Positions 52,375 through 61,440 of a stretch of 64,000 nt of DNA are shown here, piece after piece. The stretch is from Alteripontixanthobacter maritimus (GTDB taxonomy: Bacteria > Pseudomonadota > Alphaproteobacteria > Sphingomonadales > Sphingomonadaceae). A program made the translations under genes and the position numbers. A model generated the notes under the pieces. The model was not told where the DNA came from, did no database searches, and worked only from the letters and a program-made list of their open reading frames with translations. The stretch covers positions 753,501-817,500 of the forward strand of contig NZ_QBKA01000002.1 in the NCBI RefSeq assembly GCF_003340475.1, given 5' to 3'. Numbering within the stretch: position 1 is the stretch's first letter; each line of letters opens with the position of its first letter.

Positions 52375-53916
52375 GTGAACGAAGCTGCGAAAGGCGCCTG
52401 GAGCGAACTGGAAACTGCACCGGATCCGACCCTGCTCGAACTGTTTGCAGGCGATACCGATCGGGTGGAACTGCTGTCGGGGCGGATCGATTGGGACGGC
52501 GAGGATGGTAAGGCCGGCATCCTGTTCGACTGGTCGAAAACCCACCTGACGCAGGGGTTGCTGTCCGGTTTCGAAACGCTGGCAGAGGCTATGGACTTTG
52601 TGGGCAAACGTTCTGCGCTGCTCGGCGGGGAAGTGGTAAACCTCACGGAGGGGCGCGCCGCAGAACATACCGCGCAGCGCGGCATCGGGGCGGATGCCTC
52701 GGTCGAGGAAGCCGGCGCGTTGCACCGGCGTATGGCCATGTTGGTGGACGCCATTCATGATGGGGCCTTGGGACCTGTCAAACACCTTATCCATGTGGGG
52801 ATCGGTGGTAGCGCGCTGGGACCGGCGCTGGCGGTGGATGCGCTCACCCGCGACCTTGCCAAAGTGGACGTGCATATCGTTTCGAACATCGATGGGCTGG
52901 CACTGGAACAGGCATTTGCCGCCTGCGACCCGGCGGCGACCATGATCGCGGTCGCTTCCAAGACCTTTACCACCATCGAAACGATGACCAACGCCGAAAG
53001 CGCAATCCAGTGGCTGGAGCGTGCCGGGATCGATGACCCTTACGGGCGCGTAGTCGCTTTGACTGCCAGCCCGGAAAAGGCGGTGGAGTGGGGCGTAGAT
53101 GAAACGCGCGTGCTACCGTTCGGGGAAAGCGTCGGCGGACGGTATTCGCTATGGTCCTCAATCGGCTTCCCGGTAGCCGTGGCTATCGGCACGGAGGAAT
53201 TCGGTCAGTTCCTTGCCGGTGCCCGCGCGGTGGACGAACATTTCCGCGACCATGACGGCGCTGTCAATTTGCCCCTGCGCGCTGCATTTGCGGATCAGTA
53301 CTACACGCGGCTCAAAGGCTGCCAGACGCGCGCCGTGTTCGCCTATGACGAGCGGCTGGCCCTGCTGCCCGACTACCTCCAGCAGCTGGAAATGGAGAGC
53401 AACGGCAAGCGCGTGACTGCAGACGGCGAGCTGGTGGACAGCCCGACAGCGCCCATCACATGGGGCGGGGTAGGCACGGACGCACAACACGCCGTGTTCC
53501 AGTTACTGCATCAGGGCACCCATCTGGTGCCGGTGGACTTCATCGCCAGCATCGCGCCGGGCGACGAACTGGACCCGGCACACCACCGCATCCTGCTGAC
53601 CAACTGTTTCGCGCAAGGCGCGGCGCTGATAGCGGGTGGGAACATGGGCGCAAACGGCAATGACCCGGCCCGCGCCTTTCCCGGCAATCGGCCCAGCGCA
53701 ACCATGCTGTGCGACGATATCGATCCCGCGACACTTGGCGCACTGATCGCCTTTCACGAACACCGCACCTTCGCAAATGCGGTGCTGATGGGGATCAACC
53801 CGTTCGACCAGTTCGGCGTGGAACTGGGCAAGCAGATGGCAGGCCGCATCGACGCAGGCGGCGAGAGGTTCGACGCGAGTACGGAGGAGTTGTTGGCGGC
53901 GGCGGGGTTGGGTTGA
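52375..53916 (+). CDS. pgi: Glucose-6-phosphate isomerase
   Basis: A 513-residue enzyme interconverting glucose-6- and fructose-6-phosphate. Family segments include HVGIGGSALGPALAVDAL (phosphate site), ASKTFTTIETMTNAESA, the signature-like GESVGGRYSLWSSIGFPVA, and HQGTHLVPVDFIAS with the catalytic His. The start is GTG at 52375 with AAGGA upstream at about the right distance; no nearby ATG gives a better one. Divergent from lepB over about 47 bases. Confidence 0.96.
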   Translation: MNEAAKGAWSELETAPDPTLLELFAGDTDRVELLSGRIDWDGEDGKAGILFDWSKTHLTQGLLSGFETLAEAMDFVGKRSALLGGEVVNLTEGRAAEHTAQRGIGADASVEEAGALHRRMAMLVDAIHDGALGPVKHLIHVGIGGSALGPALAVDALTRDLAKVDVHIVSNIDGLALEQAFAACDPAATMIAVASKTFTTIETMTNAESAIQWLERAGIDDPYGRVVALTASPEKAVEWGVDETRVLPFGESVGGRYSLWSSIGFPVAVAIGTEEFGQFLAGARAVDEHFRDHDGAVNLPLRAAFADQYYTRLKGCQTRAVFAYDERLALLPDYLQQLEMESNGKRVTADGELVDSPTAPITWGGVGTDAQHAVFQLLHQGTHLVPVDFIASIAPGDELDPAHHRILLTNCFAQGAALIAGGNMGANGNDPARAFPGNRPSATMLCDDIDPATLGALIAFHEHRTFANAVLMGINPFDQFGVELGKQMAGRIDAGGERFDASTEELLAAAGLG

Positions 53917-54010
53917 GACGTCAATGAAATTGCTGCACTTGCGAAATAAATTGACTTTCGTGCGCTCTTCCCCCATCTGCTGTTCATCGAAACGCCTCGC
54001 AGCGTGAACT

Positions 54011-54032
54011 GGCGGACTTTTTAAGGTCCGCC
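54011..54032 (+). other. Short hairpin in the 5' leader of the DEAD-box helicase gene
   Basis: GGCGGAC (54011-54017) and GTCCGCC (54026-54032) pair around TTTTTAAG. It lies 118 bases before the helicase ATG. The element could end pgi transcripts or belong to a cold-responsive leader, as for many DEAD-box helicase mRNAs; no T-run follows. Confidence 0.4.
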
Positions 54033-54150
54033 CCGGCAGTGTTTCGGTTCTACTTACAAGCTTCCCAATTCACGCGGGCGGTTATCCCTCCCGCGCCGCG
54101 CCGGCCTGTTGCCGTGCGCGCCGCATATTTTGCGAGTTCAATACACTTAC

Positions 54151-55614
54151 ATGACCAAGACATTCGAAGAGTTGGGCCTGTCCCAGCCGGTTCAGCAGGC
54201 GCTCGACCTGAAGGGCTACACCACGCCTACCCCCATCCAGGAACAATCCATCCCGCATCTGCTGGAGGGCCGCGACCTACTGGGTATCGCGCAGACCGGC
54301 ACCGGCAAAACCGCCGCGTTCATGCTTCCCAGCATCGACCGGTTGCGTGATGCGGACAAACAGACGCCGTTCAAATCATGTCGCATGCTGGTGCTTGCGC
54401 CGACGCGCGAACTGGCAGGCCAGATCGCCGAAAGCGCCAAGGATTATGGCGCGCTTGCAGGCCTCAAGGTGCACAGCATCGTTGGCGGCACGTCCGTCAA
54501 TCGCGACCGCAACAAGCTGCACCGCGGCACCGACATTCTGGTGGCAACACCGGGCCGGCTGATCGACCTGATCGACCAGAAGGCGTTCAAGCTGGACGGT
54601 GTGGAAATCCTGGTGCTGGACGAGGCAGACCAGATGCTCGACCTCGGCTTCGTCCATGCGCTGCGCAAGATCGTTGCGCTGTTGCCCGATGGCCGCCAGA
54701 CGCTGCTGTTTTCGGCTACCATGCCAAGCTCCATCAAGGATTTGTCGGCGCGCTATCTCGACAATCCGGTGCAGGTCAGCGTGACGCCGGCCGCCACCAC
54801 GGCGGAACGGGTCGACCAGTATCTGCTGATGGTGCAGCAGGACGAGAAGCAGTCGCTGCTCGAAATGATGCTCGATGGGCGGTACAAGGTTCCTGGCAAG
54901 CTGGAGCGTGTGCTGGTGTTCGCCCGCACGAAGCATGGCTGTGACCGGGTGGTGAAGAAACTGACGCAGTGCGGCATCCGCGCCAACGCGATCCATGGCA
55001 ACAAGTCGCAACCCCAGCGCCAGCGCGCGCTCGACGAGTTTCGCAGCGCGAAGGTGAAGGTACTGGTGGCGACCGATGTTGCAGCGCGCGGGATCGACAT
55101 TCCCGGCGTGTCCCATGTGCTGAATTACGAACTGCCCAATGTGGCCGAACAATATGTTCACCGCATCGGGCGCACCGCGCGTGCGGGCGCGGACGGCGTG
55201 GCGATTGCGATGTGTGCTGAAGACGAGCGCGCGTATCTCAAGGACATTCAGAAGACGACCGACGCCTCGCTCGAACGCCTGCCTTTGCCGGACAATTTCC
55301 GCGCCGTGGTGGAAGGCGTCGGCCCTACCAAGCGAGCTGCACCGGGGCAGCGCCAGAAGAAAGTCCACGCAAATCCCAAGGGCGCGCGCGGCCATTCTGG
55401 CGGAAAGCCCGGCGGCCAGCGCGCCAAGTCCGGCGGCGGCGGCAAGAACCATCGCGGCGGCGGCGGAAAACCGCAGGGCGAACGTGGTCCCGTCGGCAAT
55501 CCTGCCCGTAGCGGCGGCAGTGGCGGGGGCGATCGACGTCCCGGTGGCCGCCCGGGTGGCCGTCCAGGGGGAAGCGGCGGCGGACAACGCAGCCAGCGCC
55601 GTCAGCCCGGTTGA
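54151..55614 (+). CDS. DEAD-box RNA helicase (RhlE/CsdA-like)
   Basis: A 487-residue helicase. Q motif TFEELGLSQPVQQALDLKGYTTPTPIQ, Walker A AQTGTGKT, PTRELAGQI, DEAD in VLDEADQMLD, SAT in LFSATMPS, ARGIDIPG and HRIGRTARAG are all present. The last ~90 residues are an Arg/Gly-rich tail (GGRPGG repeats) that binds RNA. It unwinds structured RNA in ribosome assembly or mRNA decay at low temperature. ATG at 54151 is the natural start. A long upstream gap of 234 bases contains the hairpin noted separately. Confidence 0.95.
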   Translation: MTKTFEELGLSQPVQQALDLKGYTTPTPIQEQSIPHLLEGRDLLGIAQTGTGKTAAFMLPSIDRLRDADKQTPFKSCRMLVLAPTRELAGQIAESAKDYGALAGLKVHSIVGGTSVNRDRNKLHRGTDILVATPGRLIDLIDQKAFKLDGVEILVLDEADQMLDLGFVHALRKIVALLPDGRQTLLFSATMPSSIKDLSARYLDNPVQVSVTPAATTAERVDQYLLMVQQDEKQSLLEMMLDGRYKVPGKLERVLVFARTKHGCDRVVKKLTQCGIRANAIHGNKSQPQRQRALDEFRSAKVKVLVATDVAARGIDIPGVSHVLNYELPNVAEQYVHRIGRTARAGADGVAIAMCAEDERAYLKDIQKTTDASLERLPLPDNFRAVVEGVGPTKRAAPGQRQKKVHANPKGARGHSGGKPGGQRAKSGGGGKNHRGGGGKPQGERGPVGNPARSGGSGGGDRRPGGRPGGRPGGSGGGQRSQRRQPG

Positions 55615-55636
55615 GCCAAATCACTAACTGGTAAAT

Positions 55637-55675
55637 ACAAGCGCCATTCCGAACCGGGTTCGGGATGGCGCTTGT
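55637..55675. terminator. Long hairpin between the helicase and gor genes
   Basis: An arm beginning ACAAGCGCCATTCCGAA pairs with the mirrored arm ending in GGGATGGCGCTTGT (one G-U pair) around a tiny loop; the whole stem is about 17 base pairs. It sits 22 bases after the helicase stop and probably ends that transcript. No T-run, only CGTTT follows. Confidence 0.6.
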
Positions 55676-55757
55676 CGTTTGCGCGCCGTAAATTGCCTGC
55701 CCCATTGGCAAGCCGGGCCGCTGCCGCCATAGCGCGCGCTCCAGTCAGGAGAGCCGC

Positions 55758-57107
55758 ATGGCGCAGGAATACGATTTCGACCTTTTCACTATTGGCGCAG
55801 GGTCGGGCGGGGTGCGCGCCAGCCGCGTGTCCGCCAGCCATGGCGCGCGCGTTGCCATTGCCGAGGAACACCGCGTCGGCGGCACCTGCGTCATCCGCGG
55901 CTGCGTGCCCAAGAAAATGCTCGTTTACGGCGCGCAGTTTGCGGAGGACCTGGAGGACGCGCAGGCTTTCGGCTGGACCATGGACAAGCCCGAATTCAGC
56001 TGGATCAAGCTGCGCGACAATGTGCTCGCCGAAGTTGACCGGCTGAACGAGGCGTACAAGACCACGCTCGACAGCCACGGCGTAACATTGTTCAACGAAC
56101 GCGCCGAAATCACTGGTCCACACGAGATTACGTTGGCCAGCGGCAAGATCGTCACGGCGGGCAAAATCCTGATCGCCACGGGGGCCACCCCGCACGTGCC
56201 CGATATTCCCGGCTGCGAACTGGGCATCACCAGCAACGAGGTGTTTCACCTCGACAATTTGCCGAAGCGTGTGCTGATTGCTGGCGGCGGATATATCGCC
56301 AACGAATTCGCAGGGATCTTTAACGAATTCGACGCTAAGGTGACCATCGTCAACCGGTCCGACCAATTGCTGCGCGGCTACGACCAGACCCTGCGCGACC
56401 GGTTGCTGCAAATCAGCATGACCAAGGGCATCGACTTCCGCTTCCACGCCGAACCCACTGGGATCGAGAAGTTGGACGACGGGAACATGCGCGTATCGAT
56501 GAAGAACCACGATCCGCTTGATGTGGATCTGGTGCTGTTCGCCACGGGCCGCGTGCCGCATACCAGGGGACTGGGTTTGCAAAAGGCTGGCGTCGAACTG
56601 GGCGACAAGTGCGAGATCAAGGTCGACCGCTTCAGTAAGACAAGCGTCGATCACATCTATGCCGTGGGCGATTGCACCGACCGGGTGCAGCTGACACCGG
56701 TCGCCATCCGGGAGGGGCAGGCGTTTGCCGACAGTGTGTTCGGCGGCAAGCAGACCAGCGTGAATTACGATTACATTCCCAGCGCCGTTTTCAGCCATCC
56801 GCCACTCGCCTCCGTCGGCATGACCGAGGGTGAGGCGAAGAACAAGCTGGGCACCGTGAAAGTGTATCTTTCCGATTTCCGACCGATGAAGAACGTCATG
56901 GCGGGCCGCAACGAGCGCAGCCTCTACAAGATGATCTGCGACGGGGACGAAGGCCGGATTGTCGGTCTGCACATGATCGGTCCGGAATCGCCGGAGATCA
57001 TGCAGGCGGCCGCTATCGCGGTGAAGGCCGGGCTTACGAAGAATGATTTCGACGCCACGGTTGCGCTGCATCCCACGATGTCGGAAGAACTGGTCTTGAT
57101 GAAATAG
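55758..57107 (+). CDS. gor: Glutathione-disulfide reductase
   Basis: A 449-residue NADPH-dependent flavoenzyme that keeps glutathione reduced. Redox-active pair Cys44 and Cys49 in GGTCVIRGC, FAD motif DFDLFTIGAGSGGVRASR, NADPH motif VLIAGGGYIANEFAG and C-terminal ALHPTMSEELV with the catalytic His. AGGAGAG lies seven bases before the ATG. It fits the window's many thiol-redox genes (MAPEG, Dsb-type proteins, TrxB, ergothioneine). Confidence 0.95.
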   Translation: MAQEYDFDLFTIGAGSGGVRASRVSASHGARVAIAEEHRVGGTCVIRGCVPKKMLVYGAQFAEDLEDAQAFGWTMDKPEFSWIKLRDNVLAEVDRLNEAYKTTLDSHGVTLFNERAEITGPHEITLASGKIVTAGKILIATGATPHVPDIPGCELGITSNEVFHLDNLPKRVLIAGGGYIANEFAGIFNEFDAKVTIVNRSDQLLRGYDQTLRDRLLQISMTKGIDFRFHAEPTGIEKLDDGNMRVSMKNHDPLDVDLVLFATGRVPHTRGLGLQKAGVELGDKCEIKVDRFSKTSVDHIYAVGDCTDRVQLTPVAIREGQAFADSVFGGKQTSVNYDYIPSAVFSHPPLASVGMTEGEAKNKLGTVKVYLSDFRPMKNVMAGRNERSLYKMICDGDEGRIVGLHMIGPESPEIMQAAAIAVKAGLTKNDFDATVALHPTMSEELVLMK

Positions 57108-57124
57108 GGCTTGGGAGCTGACTG

Positions 57125-58165
57125 ATGGCCAATAACGACACTGAACAGCGCAAGGTCCTCGTCACCGGGGGCACCGGCTATATCGCGGGCGAACTCATCG
57201 CGCAGCTTCTGGCGCGCGGATGGCGGGTGAACGCCACGGTCCGCAGCCTTGGCAAGAGCGAACGCATCATGCGCGAACGCTTCCCCGATGCCGGCGATAG
57301 TCTTCGCCTGTTCGAGGCGGAACTGATGAGCGATGCGGGATGGGCTGAGGCCAACCACGGCTGCACCCATGTGGCTCATGTCGCCAGCCCGATCGCGGCA
57401 GCAACGCCCAAGGACGAAAACGACATGATCGTGCCTGCACGTGAAGGCACGTTACGCGCATTGCGGTTTGCGAAAGAGGCCGGGGTCAAGCGGTTCGTCC
57501 AGACCAGTTCGATGGCTGCGGTCGCTTATGGCCGCAGCGAGAAAAGCTACATCGTGGACGAAAGCGACTGGACCGATATCTCGCATCCCGACGTCTATCC
57601 CTACGTCAAATCCAAAACCATTTCCGAACGCGCGGCGCGCGATTGGGTGGCGGAAAATGCGCCCGAGATGGAATTCGTTTCCGTCAATCCGTCGATGGTG
57701 CTGGGTCCGGTCCACAGCGCGGATTTCTCCGCCTCGGTCGAAGCGGTCAAACAGGTGCTGGACGGATCGATGCCGATGGCGCCGGACCTTGGCTTTGCCG
57801 TGGTGGATACGCGCGACGTGGCGCAGCTTCACGTCAAATGCCTGGAAGAGCCGGGGCTCGGCGGCGAACGTTTCCTGGCGGCCGGCCGGTTCATGAAGAT
57901 CATCGAAATCGCCGGAGTGCTGCGCGATGGGCTGCCTTCCGCGCAGACGCGCAAGGTGCCCAAGCGCATCATGCCCAACCTGATGGTGAAGGTGCTGGCG
58001 CTGTTCAACCCCGGCGTCGCATCCATCAAGAGCGAGATCGGCAAGAGCCGCCATGTCGATGCCAGCCACGCCAAGGACAGGCTTGGCTGGCAGACCCGGC
58101 CGGAGGAGGAAAGCATCCTCGACTGCGCGAAAAGCCTTATCGCGCACGGTGTGGTAAAGGTCTGA
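57125..58165 (+). CDS. NAD-dependent epimerase/dehydratase (extended SDR, dihydroflavonol-reductase-like)
   Basis: A 346-residue extended short-chain dehydrogenase. Cofactor motif TGGTGYIAGELIAQLL, catalytic Tyr and Lys in PYVKSKTISE (YxxxK) after TSSMAAVAYG, and NPSMVLGP. The layout is that of dihydroflavonol-4-reductase-like aldehyde reductases; substrate unknown. It follows gor after 17 bases and might be cotranscribed; a redox detoxification role is only a guess. Confidence 0.85.
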   Translation: MANNDTEQRKVLVTGGTGYIAGELIAQLLARGWRVNATVRSLGKSERIMRERFPDAGDSLRLFEAELMSDAGWAEANHGCTHVAHVASPIAAATPKDENDMIVPAREGTLRALRFAKEAGVKRFVQTSSMAAVAYGRSEKSYIVDESDWTDISHPDVYPYVKSKTISERAARDWVAENAPEMEFVSVNPSMVLGPVHSADFSASVEAVKQVLDGSMPMAPDLGFAVVDTRDVAQLHVKCLEEPGLGGERFLAAGRFMKIIEIAGVLRDGLPSAQTRKVPKRIMPNLMVKVLALFNPGVASIKSEIGKSRHVDASHAKDRLGWQTRPEEESILDCAKSLIAHGVVKV

Positions 58166-58243
58166 GGTCAACCGGTTGGGACGCGGGATTGCACGGCGGC
58201 CTGCGCCAAGCTAACCCCGGCGGCCAACCAAGCAAGGAACGCT

Positions 58244-59776
58244 ATGTCCGCCAATATCGCTGAAATGGAACGCCGCCGTGCCGAAGCCGAACTTGGCGGC
58301 GGTGAGAAGCGCATTGCGGCGCAGCACGCCAAGGGCAAGCTGACCGCGCGCGAGCGGTTGGCTGTGTTGCTCGACGAAGGCAGCTTCGAAGAACTGGATA
58401 CCTACGTCGTCCACGACTGCACCGATTTCGGGATGGAAGACCAGAAGATCACCGGCGACGGCGTGGTCACGGGCAGTGGCACGATCAACGGCCGCTTGGT
58501 CTATGTCTTCAGCCAGGATTTCACTGTCTTCGGCGGCAGCCTGTCGAAACGCCACGCGGAAAAAATCTGCAAGGTGATGGACACCGCGCTGAAGGTCGGC
58601 GCGCCCGTGATCGGCATAAACGACAGCGGCGGCGCGCGTATCCAGGAGGGCGTGGCCAGCCTCGGCGGCTATGCTGAGGTGTTCCAGCGCAACGTGCTGG
58701 CATCGGGCGTGGTGCCGCAGATATCGCTCATCATGGGCCCATGCGCGGGCGGGGCAGTGTACTCGCCTGCGATGACCGACTTCATCTTCATGGTGAAGGA
58801 CAGCTCCTATATGTTCGTGACCGGGCCCGAAGTGGTGAAGACCGTGACGAACGAGGAGGTTACGCAGGAGGAACTGGGCGGCGCGATCACGCATACCACC
58901 AAGACCAGCGTGGCCGATATCGCGTTCGAAAACGATATCGAAACGCTGCTGGCAACCCGCGATTTCTTCGATTATTTGCCGCTCAGCAACCGCGACGATG
59001 CCCCCGAACGTCCGACCAGCGATGCGTGGGATCGGGAGGAACCGAGCCTCGACACGCTCATTCCCGACAACGCCAACCAGCCTTACGACATGCACGAAGT
59101 GGTGGCGAAGGTGCTGGACGAGGGCGACTTCTTCGAAGTGCAGCCGGCCCATGCAGGCAATATCCTGTGCGGCTTCGGCCGGGTGGAAGGGCGCACCGTG
59201 GGCGTGGTGGCGAACCAGCCGATGGTGCTGGCCGGTGTGCTCGACATCAACAGCTCCAAGAAGGCCGCGCGCTTCGTGCGGTTCTGCGATGCGTTCGACA
59301 TTCCGATCCTGACCTTCGTGGATGTGCCCGGCTTTCTCCCCGGCACCAGCCAGGAACTGGGCGGCATCATCAAGCACGGCGCGAAGCTGCTGTTTGCCTA
59401 TGCCGAAGCGACGGTGCCCAAGATCACCGTGATCACCCGCAAGGCCTATGGCGGGGCGTACGACGTGATGGCGAGTAAGCATTTGCGCGGCGATTTGAAC
59501 TACGCCTGGCCTACGGCGGAAATCGCGGTGATGGGCGCAAAGGGCGCGGTGGAAATTATCTTCCGCCAAGACCGCGGCGATGCGGAAAAGATCGCTGAGA
59601 AAACTAAGGAATACGAAGACCGCTTCGCCAATCCCTTCATCGCCGCCCAACGCGGCTATATCGACGAGGTGATCTACCCGCACTCGACCCGGCGGCGCAT
59701 TGCGCTGGGGTTGCGGAAGCTACGCGGGAAGGTGCTCGAGAACCCATGGAAGAAGCATGACAACATTCCGTTGTAG
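58244..59776 (+). CDS. pccB: Propionyl-CoA carboxylase beta subunit (carboxyltransferase)
   Basis: A 510-residue carboxyltransferase that transfers CO2 from carboxybiotin to propionyl-CoA. N-terminal [20 protein letters not shown], then oxyanion loops [13 protein letters not shown] and [17 protein letters not shown], and the C-terminal [20 protein letters not shown]. The operon continues with epimerase and mutase, so propionyl-CoA rather than acetyl-CoA is the likely substrate. The biotin-carrying alpha subunit is not in the window. Confidence 0.94.
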   Translation: MSANIAEMERRRAEAELGGGEKRIAAQHAKGKLTARERLAVLLDEGSFEELDTYVVHDCTDFGMEDQKITGDGVVTGSGTINGRLVYVFSQDFTVFGGSLSKRHAEKICKVMDTALKVGAPVIGINDSGGARIQEGVASLGGYAEVFQRNVLASGVVPQISLIMGPCAGGAVYSPAMTDFIFMVKDSSYMFVTGPEVVKTVTNEEVTQEELGGAITHTTKTSVADIAFENDIETLLATRDFFDYLPLSNRDDAPERPTSDAWDREEPSLDTLIPDNANQPYDMHEVVAKVLDEGDFFEVQPAHAGNILCGFGRVEGRTVGVVANQPMVLAGVLDINSSKKAARFVRFCDAFDIPILTFVDVPGFLPGTSQELGGIIKHGAKLLFAYAEATVPKITVITRKAYGGAYDVMASKHLRGDLNYAWPTAEIAVMGAKGAVEIIFRQDRGDAEKIAEKTKEYEDRFANPFIAAQRGYIDEVIYPHSTRRRIALGLRKLRGKVLENPWKKHDNIPL

Positions 59777-59790
59777 GAGGACTATTTGAA

Positions 59791-60042
59791 ATGGCTAAAT
59801 CAGCATTTGTGAAAGACTTTGCGGTAGAACAAGAACTGAAAAACAACGGAATTGAGATTGGCGTATGGGACGGCGACAAGCAATTCGGTGACATCTATGT
59901 CGCTAAAACCGGCATCATCTGGTGTGATGGGAAGGTAACTCGCAGAAATGGAACGAAAATTTCGTTTGATGAACTGAGCTTGCTTTGTCGCAATCTGGAT
60001 GAGGCAAAACAAGCAGCAAAGGATGCTGAGAAAACTAAATGA
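59791..60042 (+). CDS. 83-residue protein of unknown function within the propionyl-CoA operon
   Basis: A GGAGG site seven to eight bases before the ATG and a 4-base ATGA overlap with mce make this a well-supported gene. The sequence is charged and hydrophilic (KNNGIEIGVWDGDKQFGDIYVAKTGIIWC), with a basic middle (GKVTRRNGTKIS) and a C-terminal Lys/Glu-rich helix. Its base composition is visibly less GC-rich than pccB and mce. No family recognised; a late insertion or a small regulator are both possible. Confidence 0.7.
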   Translation: MAKSAFVKDFAVEQELKNNGIEIGVWDGDKQFGDIYVAKTGIIWCDGKVTRRNGTKISFDELSLLCRNLDEAKQAAKDAEKTK

Positions 60043-60482
60043 AACTCGGCCGTCTCAACCACATCGGCGTCGCGACGCCGTCCATTGCGAAATCCATCGC
60101 GCATTACCGTGACACCATGGGCGCGACAGTTATCACCGAACCATTCGACCTGCCCGAACAGGGTGTGAAGGTCTGCTTCGTCGACACGCCGACCGCATCT
60201 GGTATGAACGGCACGCAGATTGAATTGATCGAACCGTATAACGAAAGCTCGCCTATTAACGGCTTTCTCGCCAAGAACCCGGCGGGCGGACAGCATCATC
60301 TGTGTTTCGAGGTCGAGGATATCGACGCGGCGCGCGCGCATTTCGAGGGGCTGGGCAAGCGCATCCTCGGCCCCACGCGTATCGGGGCGCATGGCACGCC
60401 GATCTTTTTCCTGCACCCCAAGGACATGATGGGGCAGCTGACGGAAATCATGGAAACGCCGAAAGTGGATGGCGGGCACTAG
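60039..60482 (+). CDS. mce: Methylmalonyl-CoA epimerase
   Basis: A 147-residue vicinal-oxygen-chelate protein that converts (S)- to (R)-methylmalonyl-CoA. Metal ligands are His in LNHIGVATPS, Glu in TQIELIEP, His in HHLCFEVEDI and Glu near the end in LTEIMETP. It lies between pccB and the mutase, the expected partners. The ATG overlaps the stop of the 83-residue gene. Confidence 0.94.
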   Translation: MKLGRLNHIGVATPSIAKSIAHYRDTMGATVITEPFDLPEQGVKVCFVDTPTASGMNGTQIELIEPYNESSPINGFLAKNPAGGQHHLCFEVEDIDAARAHFEGLGKRILGPTRIGAHGTPIFFLHPKDMMGQLTEIMETPKVDGGH

Positions 60483-60494
60483 CGCCCCCCCTTA

Positions 60495-60585
60495 CGTCAT
60501 CCTGAACTTGTTTCAGGATCCATTCTGCCCCTAAGCACTTGCGACCAAGTTTCGCGCTGGACCCCGGATCAAATCCGGGGTGACG
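60495..60585. repeat. Compound palindromic element (REP-like) between mce and the enoyl-CoA hydratase gene
   Basis: The element is bounded by CGTCA and TGACG. Inside are two hairpins: ATCCTGAA (60499-60506) with TTCAGGAT (60512-60519), and CCCCGGAT (60562-60569) with ATCCGGGG (60573-60580). The arrangement, with a GGAccc/ggTGACG edge, resembles dispersed palindromes of sphingomonads. Only one copy lies in this window, so the repetitive nature is inferred. Confidence 0.65.
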
Positions 60586-60607
60586 AATTTAACCGGAAGG
60601 AAGCCGC

Positions 60608-61393
60608 TTGTCCTACGAACACATCCTCGTCGAAACTGCCGACGACGTTACCACCATCACTCTCAACCGGCCCGACCGGCTGAACGCCTGCCCGCCGGAC
60701 ATGGGCGTGGAATTGCGCGATGTGTTTGCCGATCCGGGGGATGCGCGCTGCATTCTGGTGACCGGGGCAGGGCGGGCGTTCTGTTCGGGCGCGGATCTGG
60801 CGAACAATGCGGACAGCGGCGCGACCTCACCCGGCCGGCGCGCTTACGATTCGCTCAGCCGCAGTTACAATCCGCTGATGATGCAGATGGCGCAGTGCGA
60901 GGTGCCCATCGTTAGCGCGGTGAACGGTCCGGCGGCGGGAGTGGGTTGCTCGATCGCATTGGCAGCGGATTTCGTGTTTGCCGGTTCCAGCGCCTATTTC
61001 TTGCAGGCTTTCGTGAATATCGGTCTGGTCCCCGATGGCGGGGCAAGCTGGATGCTCCCGCGTCTGATCGGCAAGGCGCGGGCGACTGAAATGATGATGC
61101 TGGGCGAGAAGATCGGTGCTGAGAAAGCGGCCGAATGGGGTCTCATTTACAAGGCAGTATCAGACGATGCGCTGATGGACGAGGCGCGCGCGCTGGCGGT
61201 TCGGTTGGCAGGCGGCCCGACGCAGGCCATCGGCCAGATGCGCGCCAACATCATGGCGGCGCTACAGATGAATTACCCTGCCGCGTTGCATCAGGAAGCG
61301 CTCGGCCAGCGCAAGGCCGGCGAAAGTCAGGATGCGGTCGAGGGCGCGGTGGCGTTCCTGCAGAAGCGCAAGGCGGAATTTACGGGTAAGTAA
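60608..61393 (+). CDS. Enoyl-CoA hydratase/isomerase family protein
   Basis: A 261-residue crotonase-fold enzyme. CoA-binding oxyanion loops are FCSGADLANN and VNGPAAGVGCSIALAADF; the second catalytic acid region GLVPDGGASWMLPRL shows Asp/Gly in place of the double Glu of classical hydratases, so isomerase or related chemistry is possible. The start is TTG at 60608 with GGAAGGA a few bases before it. It is embedded in the propionyl-CoA operon. Confidence 0.88.
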   Translation: MSYEHILVETADDVTTITLNRPDRLNACPPDMGVELRDVFADPGDARCILVTGAGRAFCSGADLANNADSGATSPGRRAYDSLSRSYNPLMMQMAQCEVPIVSAVNGPAAGVGCSIALAADFVFAGSSAYFLQAFVNIGLVPDGGASWMLPRLIGKARATEMMMLGEKIGAEKAAEWGLIYKAVSDDALMDEARALAVRLAGGPTQAIGQMRANIMAALQMNYPAALHQEALGQRKAGESQDAVEGAVAFLQKRKAEFTGK

Positions 61394-61440
61394 CGGCCAT
61401 GCGCTTTCGCGCCGCGGGCGATTGTGCTTAAGCGGTCTGA

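Noticed and set aside
55602-57071. A 489-codon minus-strand frame opposite gor
   Set aside because: Antisense shadow; gor on the plus strand has all catalytic motifs and a good ribosome site.
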